A DNA stretch of 64,000 bases from Algoriphagus limi (GCF_024919275.1 NZ_JANWGH010000001.1:1868296-1932295), one strand, 5' to 3'. Positions 1 to 9,523 are shown, counted from the stretch's first letter. The notes: generated from the letters alone by a model not told the origin. Numbers and translations are program-made.

Positions 1-1104
1 CGAAAGGTCTGTAAAAATCAGCTTCGGATTCCCATTTCGGTCTATATGATAAATCGCTTGATTGAATTTTTCATAAAGTTCACCCGCAGCTTCCTCGTCT
101 AAGACATGGGTAGCGATCTTATGTACAAAATCCCTGTCTTCCCCTTGGGTTCGAAGCAACTGCTCCAAATTGGCGTTTTGGAGTAAAATCTCCCGGGCCA
201 CATTTAAGCCTGTTTGGAAAATTGATCGCTGAAAGTCGAGATCTGTTTTTTGGAATTTTTCTGCCAAATCAAAGATTTCTCCGTATCTCCTCATTCCACA
301 AAGCCTAAACCAATCACGGATCCAGATCACTTGCCTATCCTCCACCTGATCAACCATTCGCAAAGCAACTCGAATATTTCCATCCGCAATCATGGAAATC
401 TGCTTAGCCACTTGCTCATCACATTTCCCGCTTTCCACCAGATACTCCTGAATCTCTTCATCGGAAAATGCACGAACATTAATTTTTTGAGTTCGGGAAA
501 GGATGGTGGTCAAAAGCTGATCCGGTTGACTGGTCACCAACATAAAGATGGTTCCCGGCTGAGGCTCTTCCAGTATTTTCAAAAGAGCATTGGAAGCCTC
601 AATATTGAGATACTCCACACCCCAGATCATCATGATTTTATAGCTTCCTTCAAAAGAAGATAGCGAAAGGGAACGGATTACTTCCCGAGCCGCACCAACT
701 GAAATATTGAGTTTCTTTTTCTCGAAATGATTCAAATGGATGAAATCCTGAACATTTCCATAAGTCTGATGCAAACAGAATTCCCGAAAATTGGCTACCA
801 ATTTGGCATTGATTTCATCTGCCCTTTTTTCTTCTTCTTTAGTAAGACTGACGCGGGGAAATACAAAATTGAAATCGGGCACGACTAGTTTGGCCATCCG
901 CTGACAAGAACTACAAGTGCCACAGGAATCATCCTCCGTACGATTTTCACAGTAGAGATAAGTCGCCAAAGCCAATGGCATGGCCAAAGAGGCGGAACCT
1001 TCCGGCCCATGAAATAACAGAGCGTGCGCTAGGTGATTCTGCTGAACCGCCTGAGTGAGCCGCTCTTTAGTTTCTTTTAATCCTGGGATTTGTGCAAACT
1101 GCAT
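1..1104 (-). CDS. holB: DNA polymerase III subunit delta' (3' end beyond window)
   Basis: Clamp-loader subunit of the replicative polymerase. The frame runs open from an ATG at 1104 to base 1, so 368 codons are present and the C-terminus lies outside the window. Visible marks are the N-terminal AAA-type segment with HALLFHGPEG (a modified P-loop), a zinc-binding cluster CGTCSSCQ around residues 62-69, and the SRC-like region ALLKILEEPQPG with LSRTQKINVR after it. These are typical of HolB. The gene upstream (GlmU-like) is separated by 18 bases and reads the same way, so the two may be co-transcribed. The only doubt is between delta' and a gamma/tau relative. The short length and position of the zinc cluster favour delta'. 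Confidence 0.88.
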   Translation of the reverse strand, partial: MQFAQIPGLKETKERLTQAVQQNHLAHALLFHGPEGSASLAMPLALATYLYCENRTEDDSCGTCSSCQRMAKLVVPDFNFVFPRVSLTKEEEKRADEINAKLVANFREFCLHQTYGNVQDFIHLNHFEKKKLNISVGAAREVIRSLSLSSFEGSYKIMMIWGVEYLNIEASNALLKILEEPQPGTIFMLVTSQPDQLLTTILSRTQKINVRAFSDEEIQEYLVESGKCDEQVAKQISMIADGNIRVALRMVDQVEDRQVIWIRDWFRLCGMRRYGEIFDLAEKFQKTDLDFQRSIFQTGLNVAREILLQNANLEQLLRTQGEDRDFVHKIATHVLDEEAAGELYEKFNQAIYHIDRNGNPKLIFTDLS

Positions 1105-1122
1105 GCTTTTCGCGTCAAGGGA

Positions 1123-2313
1123 TTATTTTTCCCAAATTCTATAGTTCTTGGTTAAATCAAAAACTTTACGGAGCATTTCTTCCTCCACATTATCCCAAGC
1201 AACTTTTCGTCTTGCCATTACAGCTTGGGCTGTTTGTTCAAATTTCGGGAATTGAAAGGTTGAAAAACCTGCTGCTCCGCCCCAAGCAAAAGATGGAATG
1301 AAATTTCTTGGAAAACCATCCCCAAAAATATTCGCGCCAACACCCACCACTGTCCCTGTATTGAACATGGTGTTGATTCCGCATTTGGAGTGATCTCCCA
1401 TCATTAAACCACAAAACTGAAGACCTGTATTTGAAAAGCCTCCTCGGACATAATCCCAGAGTTTAACTGGTGCATAATTATTTTTCAGGTTAGAGGTATT
1501 GGTATCTGCTCCAAGATTGCACCACTCCCCAATTACCGAGTTGCCTAGGAATCCTTCATGTCCTTTATTTGAATAGCCAAAAATCACCGAATTGGAAATT
1601 TCCCCCCCAACTTTAGAATGCGGTCCAACAGTCGTGTCACCTCTTAATTTGGCTCCCATATTTACCGTAGAACCCTCACACAATGCAAAAGGACCTCGAA
1701 TCAACGAGCCTTCCTGAATTTCGGTGTTTTTCCCAATGTAAATCGGACCATTTTCAGCATTCAGAACCGCTGCTCGAATTACAGCTCCCTCTTCGATGAA
1801 AATATTTTCAGGAGCATATACTTTGGTATGAGGATCCGAAATAGGCTGACTTTTTCTTCCCTGAGTCAACAAGTCAAAATCTCGCTTAATCTCTTTTCCA
1901 TTATGCTGAAAAATCTCCCAGGTTTTGGAAATTAATTGAGGTTCCAAATCAACTTGTACAGCCTCCTTTTGAGTAGCAGCGCTTAAATTCTTTTCAGTCT
2001 CTCCTATATAAAAGGCCAAAAGCGTCTTTCCTGCATAAAGTGCCTGGTCTTTTTGAAGGCTTTGAATTTCCTTGATGATCTCAGACGAAGGAATCAAAGC
2101 TCCATTTATGGCAAGAGTTGCTCCCTCTTTTCTGGGGTATTTTGCCTGCAAATAATCTTGAGTCAAATAGGAAGCTTCCTTTCCGGAAATTTTTTCCCAT
2201 TTCTCGGCGATAGTCAATATTCCGATCCGAATAGCTGCAATCGGTCGGGTAAAAGTAAAAGGAAGTAATGACCCACGAATAGAAGGGTCATCAAATAAAA
2301 GCAGGTTTTCCAT
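1123..2313 (-). CDS. GlmU-family sugar nucleotidyltransferase / acetyltransferase
   Basis: A 396-residue protein of the Bacteroidota alternative GlmU type. It has an N-terminal part unlike classical GlmU (MENLLLFDDPSIRG, LPFTFTRPIAAIRIG) and a C-terminal left-handed beta-helix of hexapeptide repeats (IYIGKNTEIQEGS, VIGEWCNLGADTNTSN, GTVVGVGANIFGDG). The expected role is making UDP-GlcNAc for peptidoglycan and lipid A. I chose the ATG at 2313 rather than an in-frame start at 2346. The 11 extra residues would be encoded inside the terminator hairpin of rpmE2 and do not look like protein. Family membership is recognised; the exact substrate is inferred. Confidence 0.8.
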   Translation of the reverse strand: MENLLLFDDPSIRGSLLPFTFTRPIAAIRIGILTIAEKWEKISGKEASYLTQDYLQAKYPRKEGATLAINGALIPSSEIIKEIQSLQKDQALYAGKTLLAFYIGETEKNLSAATQKEAVQVDLEPQLISKTWEIFQHNGKEIKRDFDLLTQGRKSQPISDPHTKVYAPENIFIEEGAVIRAAVLNAENGPIYIGKNTEIQEGSLIRGPFALCEGSTVNMGAKLRGDTTVGPHSKVGGEISNSVIFGYSNKGHEGFLGNSVIGEWCNLGADTNTSNLKNNYAPVKLWDYVRGGFSNTGLQFCGLMMGDHSKCGINTMFNTGTVVGVGANIFGDGFPRNFIPSFAWGGAAGFSTFQFPKFEQTAQAVMARRKVAWDNVEEEMLRKVFDLTKNYRIWEK

Positions 2314-2325
2314 GAAGCAAAAATA

Positions 2326-2365
2326 AAAAAGTCTCCCGGAATCCATGCTCCGGGAGACTTTTTGA
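2326..2365 (-). terminator. Rho-independent terminator after rpmE2
   Basis: An 11-bp stem (AGTCTCCCGGA pairing with TCCGGGAGACT) with A and T runs on both sides, so it could act both ways. On the minus strand it follows rpmE2 by about 18 bases and ends in a T run. It stops 12 bases before the ATG of the GlmU-like gene. Confidence 0.85.
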
Positions 2366-2382
2366 ACAGTCGTAAATGCGAC

Positions 2383-2628
2383 TTATTTCTTTGCGTATCT
2401 TCTGTTGAATTTCTCTACTCGACCAGCAGTATCCAAAAGCATCTTCTTTCCAGTGTAGAAAGGATGAGATTCAGAACTTACCTCGATTTTGTATAGAGGA
2501 TATTCATTACCATCTTCCCATACGATAGTTTCGTTGGTTTCGATAGTGGATTGGGTCAAGAATTTAAACTCAGATGAAGTGTCATAAAACACTACTGGTC
2601 TGTAGTTTGGATGAATATCTTTTTTCAT
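2383..2628 (-). CDS. rpmE2: 50S ribosomal protein L31 type B
   Basis: An 81-residue L31. It begins [16 protein letters not shown] and contains [25 protein letters not shown], diagnostic of the family. It lacks the CxxC zinc-binding cysteines of the A type, so it is the zinc-independent B type. It is a single-gene unit: it has its own promoter-like boxes upstream and a strong hairpin terminator downstream. In organisms with both types the C-minus form is often zinc-regulated. No Zur-like site is obvious here, and no second L31 gene is in the window. Confidence 0.97.
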   Translation of the reverse strand: MKKDIHPNYRPVVFYDTSSEFKFLTQSTIETNETIVWEDGNEYPLYKIEVSSESHPFYTGKKMLLDTAGRVEKFNRRYAKK

Positions 2629-2667
2629 ATTTTCAGTGTTTTTGTCAGCGCTTGCTCAAATGAGGCA

Positions 2668-2699
2668 CAAAGTTATTCTTTTTGAAATAAGCCACCAAA
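2668..2699 (-). promoter_or_regulatory. Bacteroidota-type promoter of rpmE2
   Basis: On the minus strand TTTG (2699-2696) is followed after 20 bases by TAACTTTG (2675-2668), an exact match to the TTTG / TAnnTTTG pattern of the primary sigma factor in this phylum. Transcription would start near 2660, giving a leader of about 30 bases. Confidence 0.65.
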
Positions 2700-2844
2700 T
2701 CTTTGCAAAAAATAATCAGAGAGACTGAGCTTTTTTGAGATAAAACTTGGATAAAGCCACAAGAATCAGATTCAAAACTACTATTTTTCAATTCAATTGT
2801 AGAGAAAACCCTCAATTAGACCGACCATAGCTGATTTTCATTTT

Positions 2845-4548
2845 ATGAATAGAGCCACTTTTCAAAAACCCGGAAAATTCCTCTTCCTCCTTTTCATCAT
2901 TGGATTTTCAATTCAGTACGCTTCTTTTTCTCAGGGAAGTTACGTGCCATTCGAGCGGGATTATTATCACCTGATTGAGCGCTATGAAATCTTGCAAGGG
3001 AAAAATAACCCCTTCTTTCAAACCGGTTACAAGCCTTTTCGAAGAGATTTGCTAGGAAAATATTTAGATAGTCTTGTGCAGGATCAGGTGATTAAAAGTG
3101 CTTCTGATCAATTCAATCTTTCCTTTTTGGCCCAGGACAATTGGGAATTTGTCACTCAAGAAACACCAGAATCCAAGAAACCTTTCCTTAAAAAACTCTA
3201 CCGAAGACCCGGTGATTTTGCTCATTCCTATAGTGAGGATTTCGATATCCACGTAAGCCCGGTCATCTATTTGGCAGGTGGAATGGAAACGGATAATGAA
3301 CAAAATCCCGCCCAACTGTCCCGAGGATTTGTTGTGCGGGGAGCGGTTGATAAAAAGGTCAGCTTCTTTACTTATCTCACCACTTCAGAAGTATTTTTTC
3401 CAAGTTGGGTGAAAAATTACGCAGATTATAGAGGTGCCGTTCCAGGAGAAGGGTTTTGGAAACAGTACAATACGGATGGTTACAGCTATTTTTCAGCACG
3501 CGGTCATGTGAATTTTAATTTGACTAAGAGCATACAAGCTCAAGTTGGGCATGATAGAAATTTCATCGGCGAGGGCTATCGCTCCTTTTTGTTGTCGGAT
3601 TTTTCCAATCCCTACATGTTTGTGAAGTTGAATACCAAAATCGGAAAATTTCAACTGACCAATCTTTGGACTCAAATGACCGCAGATGTCATTTATGATC
3701 GGGGAAGACCCACGGATGGTCGCTATCCTCAGAAGTACTTTTCCATGCATAGACTTGGTTTCAATATTGGCAAAAAACTCAACCTCGGCTTTTTTGAATC
3801 TGTGATGACCGATAAGGTCAATTTCAATTACTTCAACCCGGTTGTGTTTTTCCGTTGGGTAGAGCAGCAACTTGGCACCCCGGACAAGGTGATGTTAGGA
3901 ATGGATGCGAAATGGATCTTTCGTCCTGGCATGCAACTCTACGGTCAGTTTGCCTTGGATGAATTTGTGTTCAATGAGTTTTTCGGCATTGACGGCAAAG
4001 GTTCTAAGCGAAATAAATATGGAGTCCAAGCCGGCTACAAATACATCAACGCTTTTGAGGTTTCGAACTTGGATCTTCAATTAGAATTCAACACCGCCAG
4101 ACCTTATACTTTTCAGGAAAAATTTGACCACCAATCCTATACAAATTGGCGAGTTCCACTTACCCATCCTTTAGGGGCGAATTTCAAAGAGTTTGTGGGA
4201 ATCATTCGTTACCAACCCATTCCAAAATTACGAATCACGCTATTGGGAAATTATCAACTGTACGGAACCGATCCTGACGCGGAAACCAACTGGGGAGGCG
4301 ATATCTTAAAAAACAGACTGGAAGGCAGTCCAACAGGATTGTTCGGGAATGTAACGGGACAAGGAATCGAAAATCAGGTAATTCAAACGAATCTTGTGGC
4401 CAGCTACATGCTCAAGCACAACCTATTCATCGACGGAAGCCATATTTTCAGAAGAAGAACGGCTCAAGATCTAACATCTCCTGAAAGCTCTCAATTTGTA
4501 CAATTGGCGATTCGATGGAATTTCATCCGACCTGAGTTTAATTACTAA
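2845..4548 (+). CDS. Exported outer-membrane beta-barrel, RemB/Wzi-like
   Basis: A 567-residue protein with a hydrophobic N-terminal segment (residues about 10-28, ending YASFSQGS) that looks like a signal peptide. The rest is dominated by alternating aromatic/hydrophobic strands with turns (YFNPVVFFRWVEQQLG, VQLAIRWNFIRPEF at the end), as in an outer-membrane barrel. The strand pattern and sections such as FIGEGYRSFLLSDF resemble the Wzi capsule-assembly superfamily and the gliding protein RemB of Flavobacterium. That family link is recognition by eye, not a search. The downstream neighbour is an MsbA-like exporter 100 bases away, which fits an envelope role. Confidence 0.6.
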   Translation: MNRATFQKPGKFLFLLFIIGFSIQYASFSQGSYVPFERDYYHLIERYEILQGKNNPFFQTGYKPFRRDLLGKYLDSLVQDQVIKSASDQFNLSFLAQDNWEFVTQETPESKKPFLKKLYRRPGDFAHSYSEDFDIHVSPVIYLAGGMETDNEQNPAQLSRGFVVRGAVDKKVSFFTYLTTSEVFFPSWVKNYADYRGAVPGEGFWKQYNTDGYSYFSARGHVNFNLTKSIQAQVGHDRNFIGEGYRSFLLSDFSNPYMFVKLNTKIGKFQLTNLWTQMTADVIYDRGRPTDGRYPQKYFSMHRLGFNIGKKLNLGFFESVMTDKVNFNYFNPVVFFRWVEQQLGTPDKVMLGMDAKWIFRPGMQLYGQFALDEFVFNEFFGIDGKGSKRNKYGVQAGYKYINAFEVSNLDLQLEFNTARPYTFQEKFDHQSYTNWRVPLTHPLGANFKEFVGIIRYQPIPKLRITLLGNYQLYGTDPDAETNWGGDILKNRLEGSPTGLFGNVTGQGIENQVIQTNLVASYMLKHNLFIDGSHIFRRRTAQDLTSPESSQFVQLAIRWNFIRPEFNY

Positions 4549-4648
4549 GATCATTGCGTTCTTAGGTGAATACTTCCACTCGTCCCCAAAATCAAATGGC
4601 TTCACCAATTTTGCGTAAATTGCGGGCCAAATTCGGAACTTTTCCTAC

Positions 4649-6481
4649 ATGAAGACTTATTTGCGGATCTTGTCTTATGCCCGTCCATTCGGCAAGTTCG
4701 TACCCACATATATCGGCTATACGCTACTTTCAATCATTTTTGGCTTGATTAATTTCACTTTACTCAAGCCATTGTTTGATGTGATTTTTGAGCAAGTGGC
4801 TCCCGAGTCCTTGGAAAGATTCCGGGATTTGCCTCGTTTCCAATTATCTTTGGAGTACTTCACGGGACTCTTTAATCATTACTTTCTGAAGATTCAAGAC
4901 GGCTATGGCAAAGTAGGAACTCTAGCCTTTGTCTGTATAGTCATTGTGTTTTCGGTTTTTCTTTCCAATCTCTTCACATACCTATCTGGAGTGGTTTTGG
5001 CAAAAGTTCGAGCTAAAGTCATCAAAGGAATGCGAACGGATATTTTCAACCGGGTAAGCGGCTTGCATTTGGGCTATTTCTCCAATGAGCGAAAAGGGGA
5101 TTTGATGTCCAAAATGACCAATGACGTGCAGGAAGTAGAAAACACCATCGTGCAATCACTTCGGGTGGTTTTTCGGGAGCCTGCAACGATCATTCTCTAT
5201 TTCGCAGTTTTGTTTTTTATGTCAGTCAAACTGACCCTTTTCACCATTTTACTGATCCCCATTTCGGGGGCAATTATCGGAGGGATCACCAGAAGATTAA
5301 AGAAGAAAGCAGTAGAGAGCCAGCAAAGTTTGGGGCGAATTGTGAATATCCTGGACGAAACCCTTGGAGGTATGCGGGTGATCAAGGCTTTCAATGCGGA
5401 GTCCTTCATGTTTGGCAAGTTTGATCAGGAAACTGACAACTATGCCTCCGTCAATATCAACATGGCTCGAAAAAACGAGTTAGCCTCTCCAATTTCTCAG
5501 TTTCTTGGAGTCACTGTTGTAGCAGGGATTCTTATTTATGGAGGAAGCTTGGTGTTGAGCGGGAATTCAAGTTTGAGCGCCTCAGACTTCATTACCTATA
5601 TCATCATTTTCACACAAGTCTTGAATCCAGCTAAGGAAATTTCCCGAGCAGTTTCCAGCGTCCAACGTGGAATTGCTTCAGCAGAGCGGATATTTCAGGT
5701 AGTGGATACTAAGCCAGCCATTACATCTCCTACTCAACCACAGGTATTAGAAAGCTTCGAACGTGAGATTGAATTCCAAAATGTGCATTTCTCCTATGGA
5801 GAGAAAGAGGTATTGAAGGGAATCAACTTCAAACTTGAAAAAGGCAAAACCATCGCTCTAGTCGGACCATCGGGAGGAGGAAAATCCACGTTGGCGGATT
5901 TGGTTCCGAGATTTTACGATCCATCGAGCGGGGCAATTCTGATTGATGGCATCAATCTCAAGTCACTTGATTTGACTTCTCTTAGAAAATTCATGGGAAT
6001 TGTAACCCAGGAATCCATTCTGTTTAATGATACGGTATTTAATAATATCGCTTTCGGGTTAGAAGGTGTTTCCGAGCAGCAAGTTATGGAAGCTGCCAAA
6101 ATTGCCAATGCGCACGAGTTCATCGAAAAGATGGAAAAGGGCTATCAGACCAATATTGGTGAACGTGGAAGCAAGCTTTCAGGAGGGCAGCGTCAGCGAT
6201 TAAGTATTGCGCGAGCGGTATTGAAAAATCCACCGATTCTGATCTTAGATGAAGCCACTTCTGCCCTGGATTCAGAATCCGAAAAATTGGTTCAAGAAGC
6301 ATTAACGCAACTAATGAAAAACCGAACCACCTTGGTCATCGCTCACCGCCTAAGCACGATCCAACATGCGGATGAAATATTAGTGATCGATCAAGGACAA
6401 ATCATTCAGCGAGGAACCCATACCGAGCTCTTAAAGGAAGAAGGACTTTATCAGAAGCTTTCAAGTATTCAGTCGGTTTAG
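4649..6481 (+). CDS. ABC exporter, fused permease-ATPase, MsbA-like
   Basis: A 610-residue half-transporter. The first about 340 residues hold the transmembrane domain with six hydrophobic segments (for example TLFTILLIPISGAIIGG). The ATPase domain follows: Walker A GPSGGGKST at about 405-413, signature LSGGQRQR near 509, Walker B ILILDEATSALD near 530, and the switch histidine in IAHRLST near 564. It would act as a homodimer in the inner membrane. The length and the VFNNIAFG region fit MsbA-like lipid or lipopolysaccharide flippases, but drug export cannot be excluded. A second ABC exporter in the window (17667) is a separate paralogue. Confidence 0.88.
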   Translation: MKTYLRILSYARPFGKFVPTYIGYTLLSIIFGLINFTLLKPLFDVIFEQVAPESLERFRDLPRFQLSLEYFTGLFNHYFLKIQDGYGKVGTLAFVCIVIVFSVFLSNLFTYLSGVVLAKVRAKVIKGMRTDIFNRVSGLHLGYFSNERKGDLMSKMTNDVQEVENTIVQSLRVVFREPATIILYFAVLFFMSVKLTLFTILLIPISGAIIGGITRRLKKKAVESQQSLGRIVNILDETLGGMRVIKAFNAESFMFGKFDQETDNYASVNINMARKNELASPISQFLGVTVVAGILIYGGSLVLSGNSSLSASDFITYIIIFTQVLNPAKEISRAVSSVQRGIASAERIFQVVDTKPAITSPTQPQVLESFEREIEFQNVHFSYGEKEVLKGINFKLEKGKTIALVGPSGGGKSTLADLVPRFYDPSSGAILIDGINLKSLDLTSLRKFMGIVTQESILFNDTVFNNIAFGLEGVSEQQVMEAAKIANAHEFIEKMEKGYQTNIGERGSKLSGGQRQRLSIARAVLKNPPILILDEATSALDSESEKLVQEALTQLMKNRTTLVIAHRLSTIQHADEILVIDQGQIIQRGTHTELLKEEGLYQKLSSIQSV

Positions 6482-6512
6482 TTATATTCGAGAAAATCAT
6501 TTTATCACCACT

Positions 6513-6881
6513 ATGCAGAAATTTCACCGAATTCTCCAGATAATCTTACTGGTCTATTTTGCCGGTTTGCTCATATTCTTCATTGCTTTTGACACCATGG
6601 GTGGTCTTGTAGGAATTGCCGAAGTCACTTCTGATTCAGTAGTAAAAATCTTATTGACAGGATTAATACTGTTTTTGATTTCTTGGCTTGTAGGTAAAGG
6701 CGTAAAATCTTCCCTTCAAAGCAAAGTCAAGAAGATGGAAAGCGAAATGAATGCTCTGAAAGCAAAAATCTATGATTTCGAGCATCCAAAAACTGCCGAA
6801 AAGCCTAAAACGGAAACAACGCAAAAGCCTTCAGATAGCGATAGCAGCAATCTTCCACCGAGACAAAATTTCACCGAATAA
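6513..6881 (+). CDS. Small membrane protein with coiled-coil tail, unknown function
   Basis: A 122-residue protein I do not recognise. It shows two transmembrane segments (about residues 8-28 and 44-63) followed by a charged helix likely to form a coiled coil (SKVKKMESEMNALKAKIYDFE). The tail is disordered and rich in T, K, P and S. It starts 31 bases after the ABC exporter on the same strand and is followed by a strong terminator, so it probably ends that transcript. Confidence 0.7.
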   Translation: MQKFHRILQIILLVYFAGLLIFFIAFDTMGGLVGIAEVTSDSVVKILLTGLILFLISWLVGKGVKSSLQSKVKKMESEMNALKAKIYDFEHPKTAEKPKTETTQKPSDSDSSNLPPRQNFTE

Positions 6882-6910
6882 TTAAGGTTTAAATTCAAAA
6901 ACTGTATATT

Positions 6911-6937
6911 AAGGAAACCAAAACGGTTTCCTTTTTT
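6911..6937 (+). terminator. Terminator just before the comM start
   Basis: AAGGAAACC pairs with GGTTTCCTT (9 bp, 5-base loop), followed by a run of T. The T run ends only 3 bases before the ATG of the ComM-like gene. Confidence 0.8.
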
Positions 6938-6940
6938 CGT

Positions 6941-8479
6941 ATGGTAGCAAAAACTTTTGGAAGCGCTGTCTCTGGAGTAGACGCCAACCTGATTACAATC
7001 GAAGTAAATGTAGGACAAGGCACCAGTTTTTTCATGGTGGGCTTGCCCGATTCTGCTGTGAAAGAATCCCAACAGCGGGTGGAATCAGCCTTAAAATATT
7101 TCGGGTTTCGGATGCCCCGCCAGAAAGTAGTCATCAATTTGGCTCCTGCTGATATCCGTAAGGAAGGTTCCGCTTATGACCTTCCCATTGCCATGGGAAT
7201 CCTTCAAGCCTCGGAGCAGGTAGAATTCCCCGAACTTGATCGCTACGTGATTATGGGTGAGCTTTCATTGGATGGAAATCTTCGTCCAATCAAAGGCGTT
7301 TTGCCTATCGCAATTGAAGCTCGAAAGCGAGGCTTCAAGGGTTTTATCCTCCCTCTAGAAAATGCCAAAGAAGCTTCTATTGTCAATAATCTGGATATCA
7401 TCGGAGTAGAAACCCTCCAACAAGCAGCTGATTTTTTGATGGGGGATTTAGAGATCGAACCCATGGTCACTGATACCCGTGAGATTTTTTATCATTCTCT
7501 AGATGAAAATGAATTTGACTTTGCTGATGTGCAAGGTCAAGAAAATATCAAGCGTGCTATGGAGATAGCTGCAGCAGGGGGGCACAATGTGATCATGATT
7601 GGCCCTCCCGGCGCCGGAAAGACCATGCTCGCTAAACGGCTTCCTTCCATTTTGCCACCACTCTCTTTGCAGGAGGCTTTGGAAACTACCAAAATTCACT
7701 CCGTTGCTGGAAAACTTGGCAAAAACGGATCCCTCCTAGCTCAAAGACCTTTCCGCAGTCCTCACCATACTATCTCAGATGTAGCCTTAGTGGGAGGTGG
7801 TGGTAACCCCCAACCCGGAGAAATCTCCCTAGCTCATAATGGAGTACTTTTCCTCGACGAACTTCCGGAATTCAAACGTACAGTTTTGGAAGTAATGCGC
7901 CAGCCTTTAGAAGAACGGAAAGTGACGATCTCTCGGGCAAAAATTTCAGTCGATTATCCTGCGAATTTTATGCTGATCGCCAGTATGAATCCTTGTCCTT
8001 GTGGCTATTACAATCACCCTGAAAAAGAGTGCGTCTGTGGTCCAGGCATCGTGCAGCGCTACCTCAATAAAGTAAGCGGTCCCCTACTCGATCGAATTGA
8101 TTTGCATGTGGAAGTAACTCCGGTGAAGTTTGATGAAATGACCTCCACCCGAAAAGCAGAATCCAGCAAGTCTATCCGGGAGCGAGTGATTCAGGGAAGA
8201 GAAAAACAAAAACAACGCTTTCAAAATAACCCTGAAGTCTACTGCAATGCCATGATGCCTTCTCACATGGTCAAAGAAATCTGCCAAATCAACGAAGCTG
8301 GAAAGGCTTTGCTCAAAACCGCGATGGAGCGCCTAGGATTGAGTGCCCGGGCATATGATCGCATCCTGAAAGTTGCCAGAACTATAGCCGACATAGCTGA
8401 TAGCGATACGATCAAAGTGGAACACCTTGCGGAGGCGATCCAGTATCGAAGTTTGGATAGAGAAGGCTGGGCAGGGTGA
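6941..8479 (+). CDS. comM: YifB/ComM-family AAA ATPase (Mg-chelatase-like)
   Basis: A 512-residue AAA+ protein. The N-terminal domain begins KTFGSAVSGVDANLITIEV and contains GLPDSAVKESQQRVESAL, both characteristic of the family. The ATPase core has Walker A GPPGAGKT near residue 221 and Walker B VLFLDELPEF near 302. A cysteine motif (NPCPCGYYNHPEKECVCG) lies near 350. ComM is a hexameric helicase that promotes branch migration during natural transformation in other bacteria. That role is known for the family and only inferred here. The start is well supported by family conservation although it abuts a terminator hairpin. Confidence 0.93.
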   Translation: MVAKTFGSAVSGVDANLITIEVNVGQGTSFFMVGLPDSAVKESQQRVESALKYFGFRMPRQKVVINLAPADIRKEGSAYDLPIAMGILQASEQVEFPELDRYVIMGELSLDGNLRPIKGVLPIAIEARKRGFKGFILPLENAKEASIVNNLDIIGVETLQQAADFLMGDLEIEPMVTDTREIFYHSLDENEFDFADVQGQENIKRAMEIAAAGGHNVIMIGPPGAGKTMLAKRLPSILPPLSLQEALETTKIHSVAGKLGKNGSLLAQRPFRSPHHTISDVALVGGGGNPQPGEISLAHNGVLFLDELPEFKRTVLEVMRQPLEERKVTISRAKISVDYPANFMLIASMNPCPCGYYNHPEKECVCGPGIVQRYLNKVSGPLLDRIDLHVEVTPVKFDEMTSTRKAESSKSIRERVIQGREKQKQRFQNNPEVYCNAMMPSHMVKEICQINEAGKALLKTAMERLGLSARAYDRILKVARTIADIADSDTIKVEHLAEAIQYRSLDREGWAG

Positions 8480-8545
8480 GAAGAGTTTTGAATGATTAAT
8501 GAAGAGTTAAAATTGAGAAAGCAGATAATTCATTTTAAACTCTTC
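8480..8545. repeat. AT-rich inverted repeat with GAAGAGTT motif
   Basis: GAAGAGTT occurs at 8480-8487 and again at 8501 as the start of GAAGAGTTAAAAT. The latter is mirrored by ATTTTAAACTCTTC at 8532-8545 (one base longer). It begins directly after the comM stop codon and lacks a T run, so it looks more like a small repeat element than a terminator. Confidence 0.5.
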
Positions 8546-8609
8546 CCTATGGAAATGGTTATTTTGATGATTCCAAATAGATTCCTTAAAACAATTGTCC
8601 TTAACCCTT

Positions 8610-9353
8610 ATGAAAAAACTTCTTCTAATTCTAACCTTCTTCTTTCCGCTTATTCTTTCTGCTCAGGATTTAATCCAAACAGATGATCGGGAAGTAAAAA
8701 TCACACCAATCTTACACGGCTCCCTGGTTTTGGATTACAAAGACCTGACAATATACGTGGATCCTTATGGAGGAGCACAACGTTTCCAATCCCAAAATCC
8801 GGCTGATCTTGTTCTAATCACGGATATTCATGGAGATCACCACAACCAAGAAACTTTGGATGGACTCGATCTTTCGAATGCTGTGATCGTAGCACCACAG
8901 GCTGTAGCCGAAAAACTTCCTGCAGAGAAATATAAAAGCATCATCGTGTTGGGAAATGGGGATGTTGAGAATATCCTGGGAAGCAGAATTGAAGCAATTC
9001 CCATGTATAATCTTCCTGAAACAGAAGATAGCAGACATCCAAAAGGAAGAGGAAATGGCTATATCGTGGAGTTGGGAGGAAAGAGTTTTTACTTCTCCGG
9101 TGACACCGAAGATATTCCGGAAATGAGAGCTTTGGAAAATATCGATGTAGCTTTTGTCTGCATGAATCTTCCATTTACCATGGATGTAGACCAAGCAGCT
9201 AGTGCTGTTTCAGAATTCCAACCGACCGTCGTTTATCCTTATCACTATAGAGGAACAAATGGATTGAGCGACGTAGAAAAATTCAAGAATCTTGTCGTGG
9301 AAAAGACTCCTGATGTGGAAGTAAGATTACGCAATTGGTATCCTGAAAATTAA
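8610..9353 (+). CDS. Exported MBL-fold metal-dependent hydrolase
   Basis: A 247-residue protein with a clear signal peptide (KKLLLILTFFFPLILSAQ) and a metallo-beta-lactamase fold. The metal motif is TDIHGDHHN (HxGDHH form) near residue 68, and FYFSGDTEDIPEM supplies the later aspartate. This resembles the UPF0173 / YtkL-like group of putative hydrolases. It probably acts in the periplasm; the substrate is unknown. An in-frame TTG at 8595 would add five residues, but the ATG at 8610 places the signal peptide correctly. A strong terminator follows. Confidence 0.82.
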   Translation: MKKLLLILTFFFPLILSAQDLIQTDDREVKITPILHGSLVLDYKDLTIYVDPYGGAQRFQSQNPADLVLITDIHGDHHNQETLDGLDLSNAVIVAPQAVAEKLPAEKYKSIIVLGNGDVENILGSRIEAIPMYNLPETEDSRHPKGRGNGYIVELGGKSFYFSGDTEDIPEMRALENIDVAFVCMNLPFTMDVDQAASAVSEFQPTVVYPYHYRGTNGLSDVEKFKNLVVEKTPDVEVRLRNWYPEN

Positions 9354-9379
9354 TCCTGATATCGCTTTAGCATAAAATC

Positions 9380-9410
9380 AAACCCCTCTTCTCGAGGGGT
9401 TTATTTTTTT
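9380..9410 (+). terminator. Rho-independent terminator
   Basis: AAACCCCTC and GAGGGGTTT form a perfect 9-bp stem with a 5-base loop, followed by A and seven T. It ends the MBL-hydrolase transcript. Confidence 0.9.
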
Positions 9411-9523
9411 CCATAATTCGCTGATAAAAATCAATTCTATCTGGGCCTTAAATCAGGGATTTTCTCCTATTCTACTACTAGCTTCAGTAACTAGAATAAG
9501 TCTAGCCCTTAAAATCGTAAACC

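Noticed and set aside
250-663. A 137-codon plus-strand frame near the left edge
   Set aside because: It is antisense to holB, whose frame is supported by clear motifs over the same bases.
2314-2346. A longer start for the GlmU-like gene at 2346
   Set aside because: The added residues would be encoded by the rpmE2 terminator hairpin; the family start is at 2313.
8492-8686. A 64-codon frame overlapping the start of the MBL hydrolase gene
   Set aside because: It overlaps the signal-peptide region in another frame and has no protein-like features.
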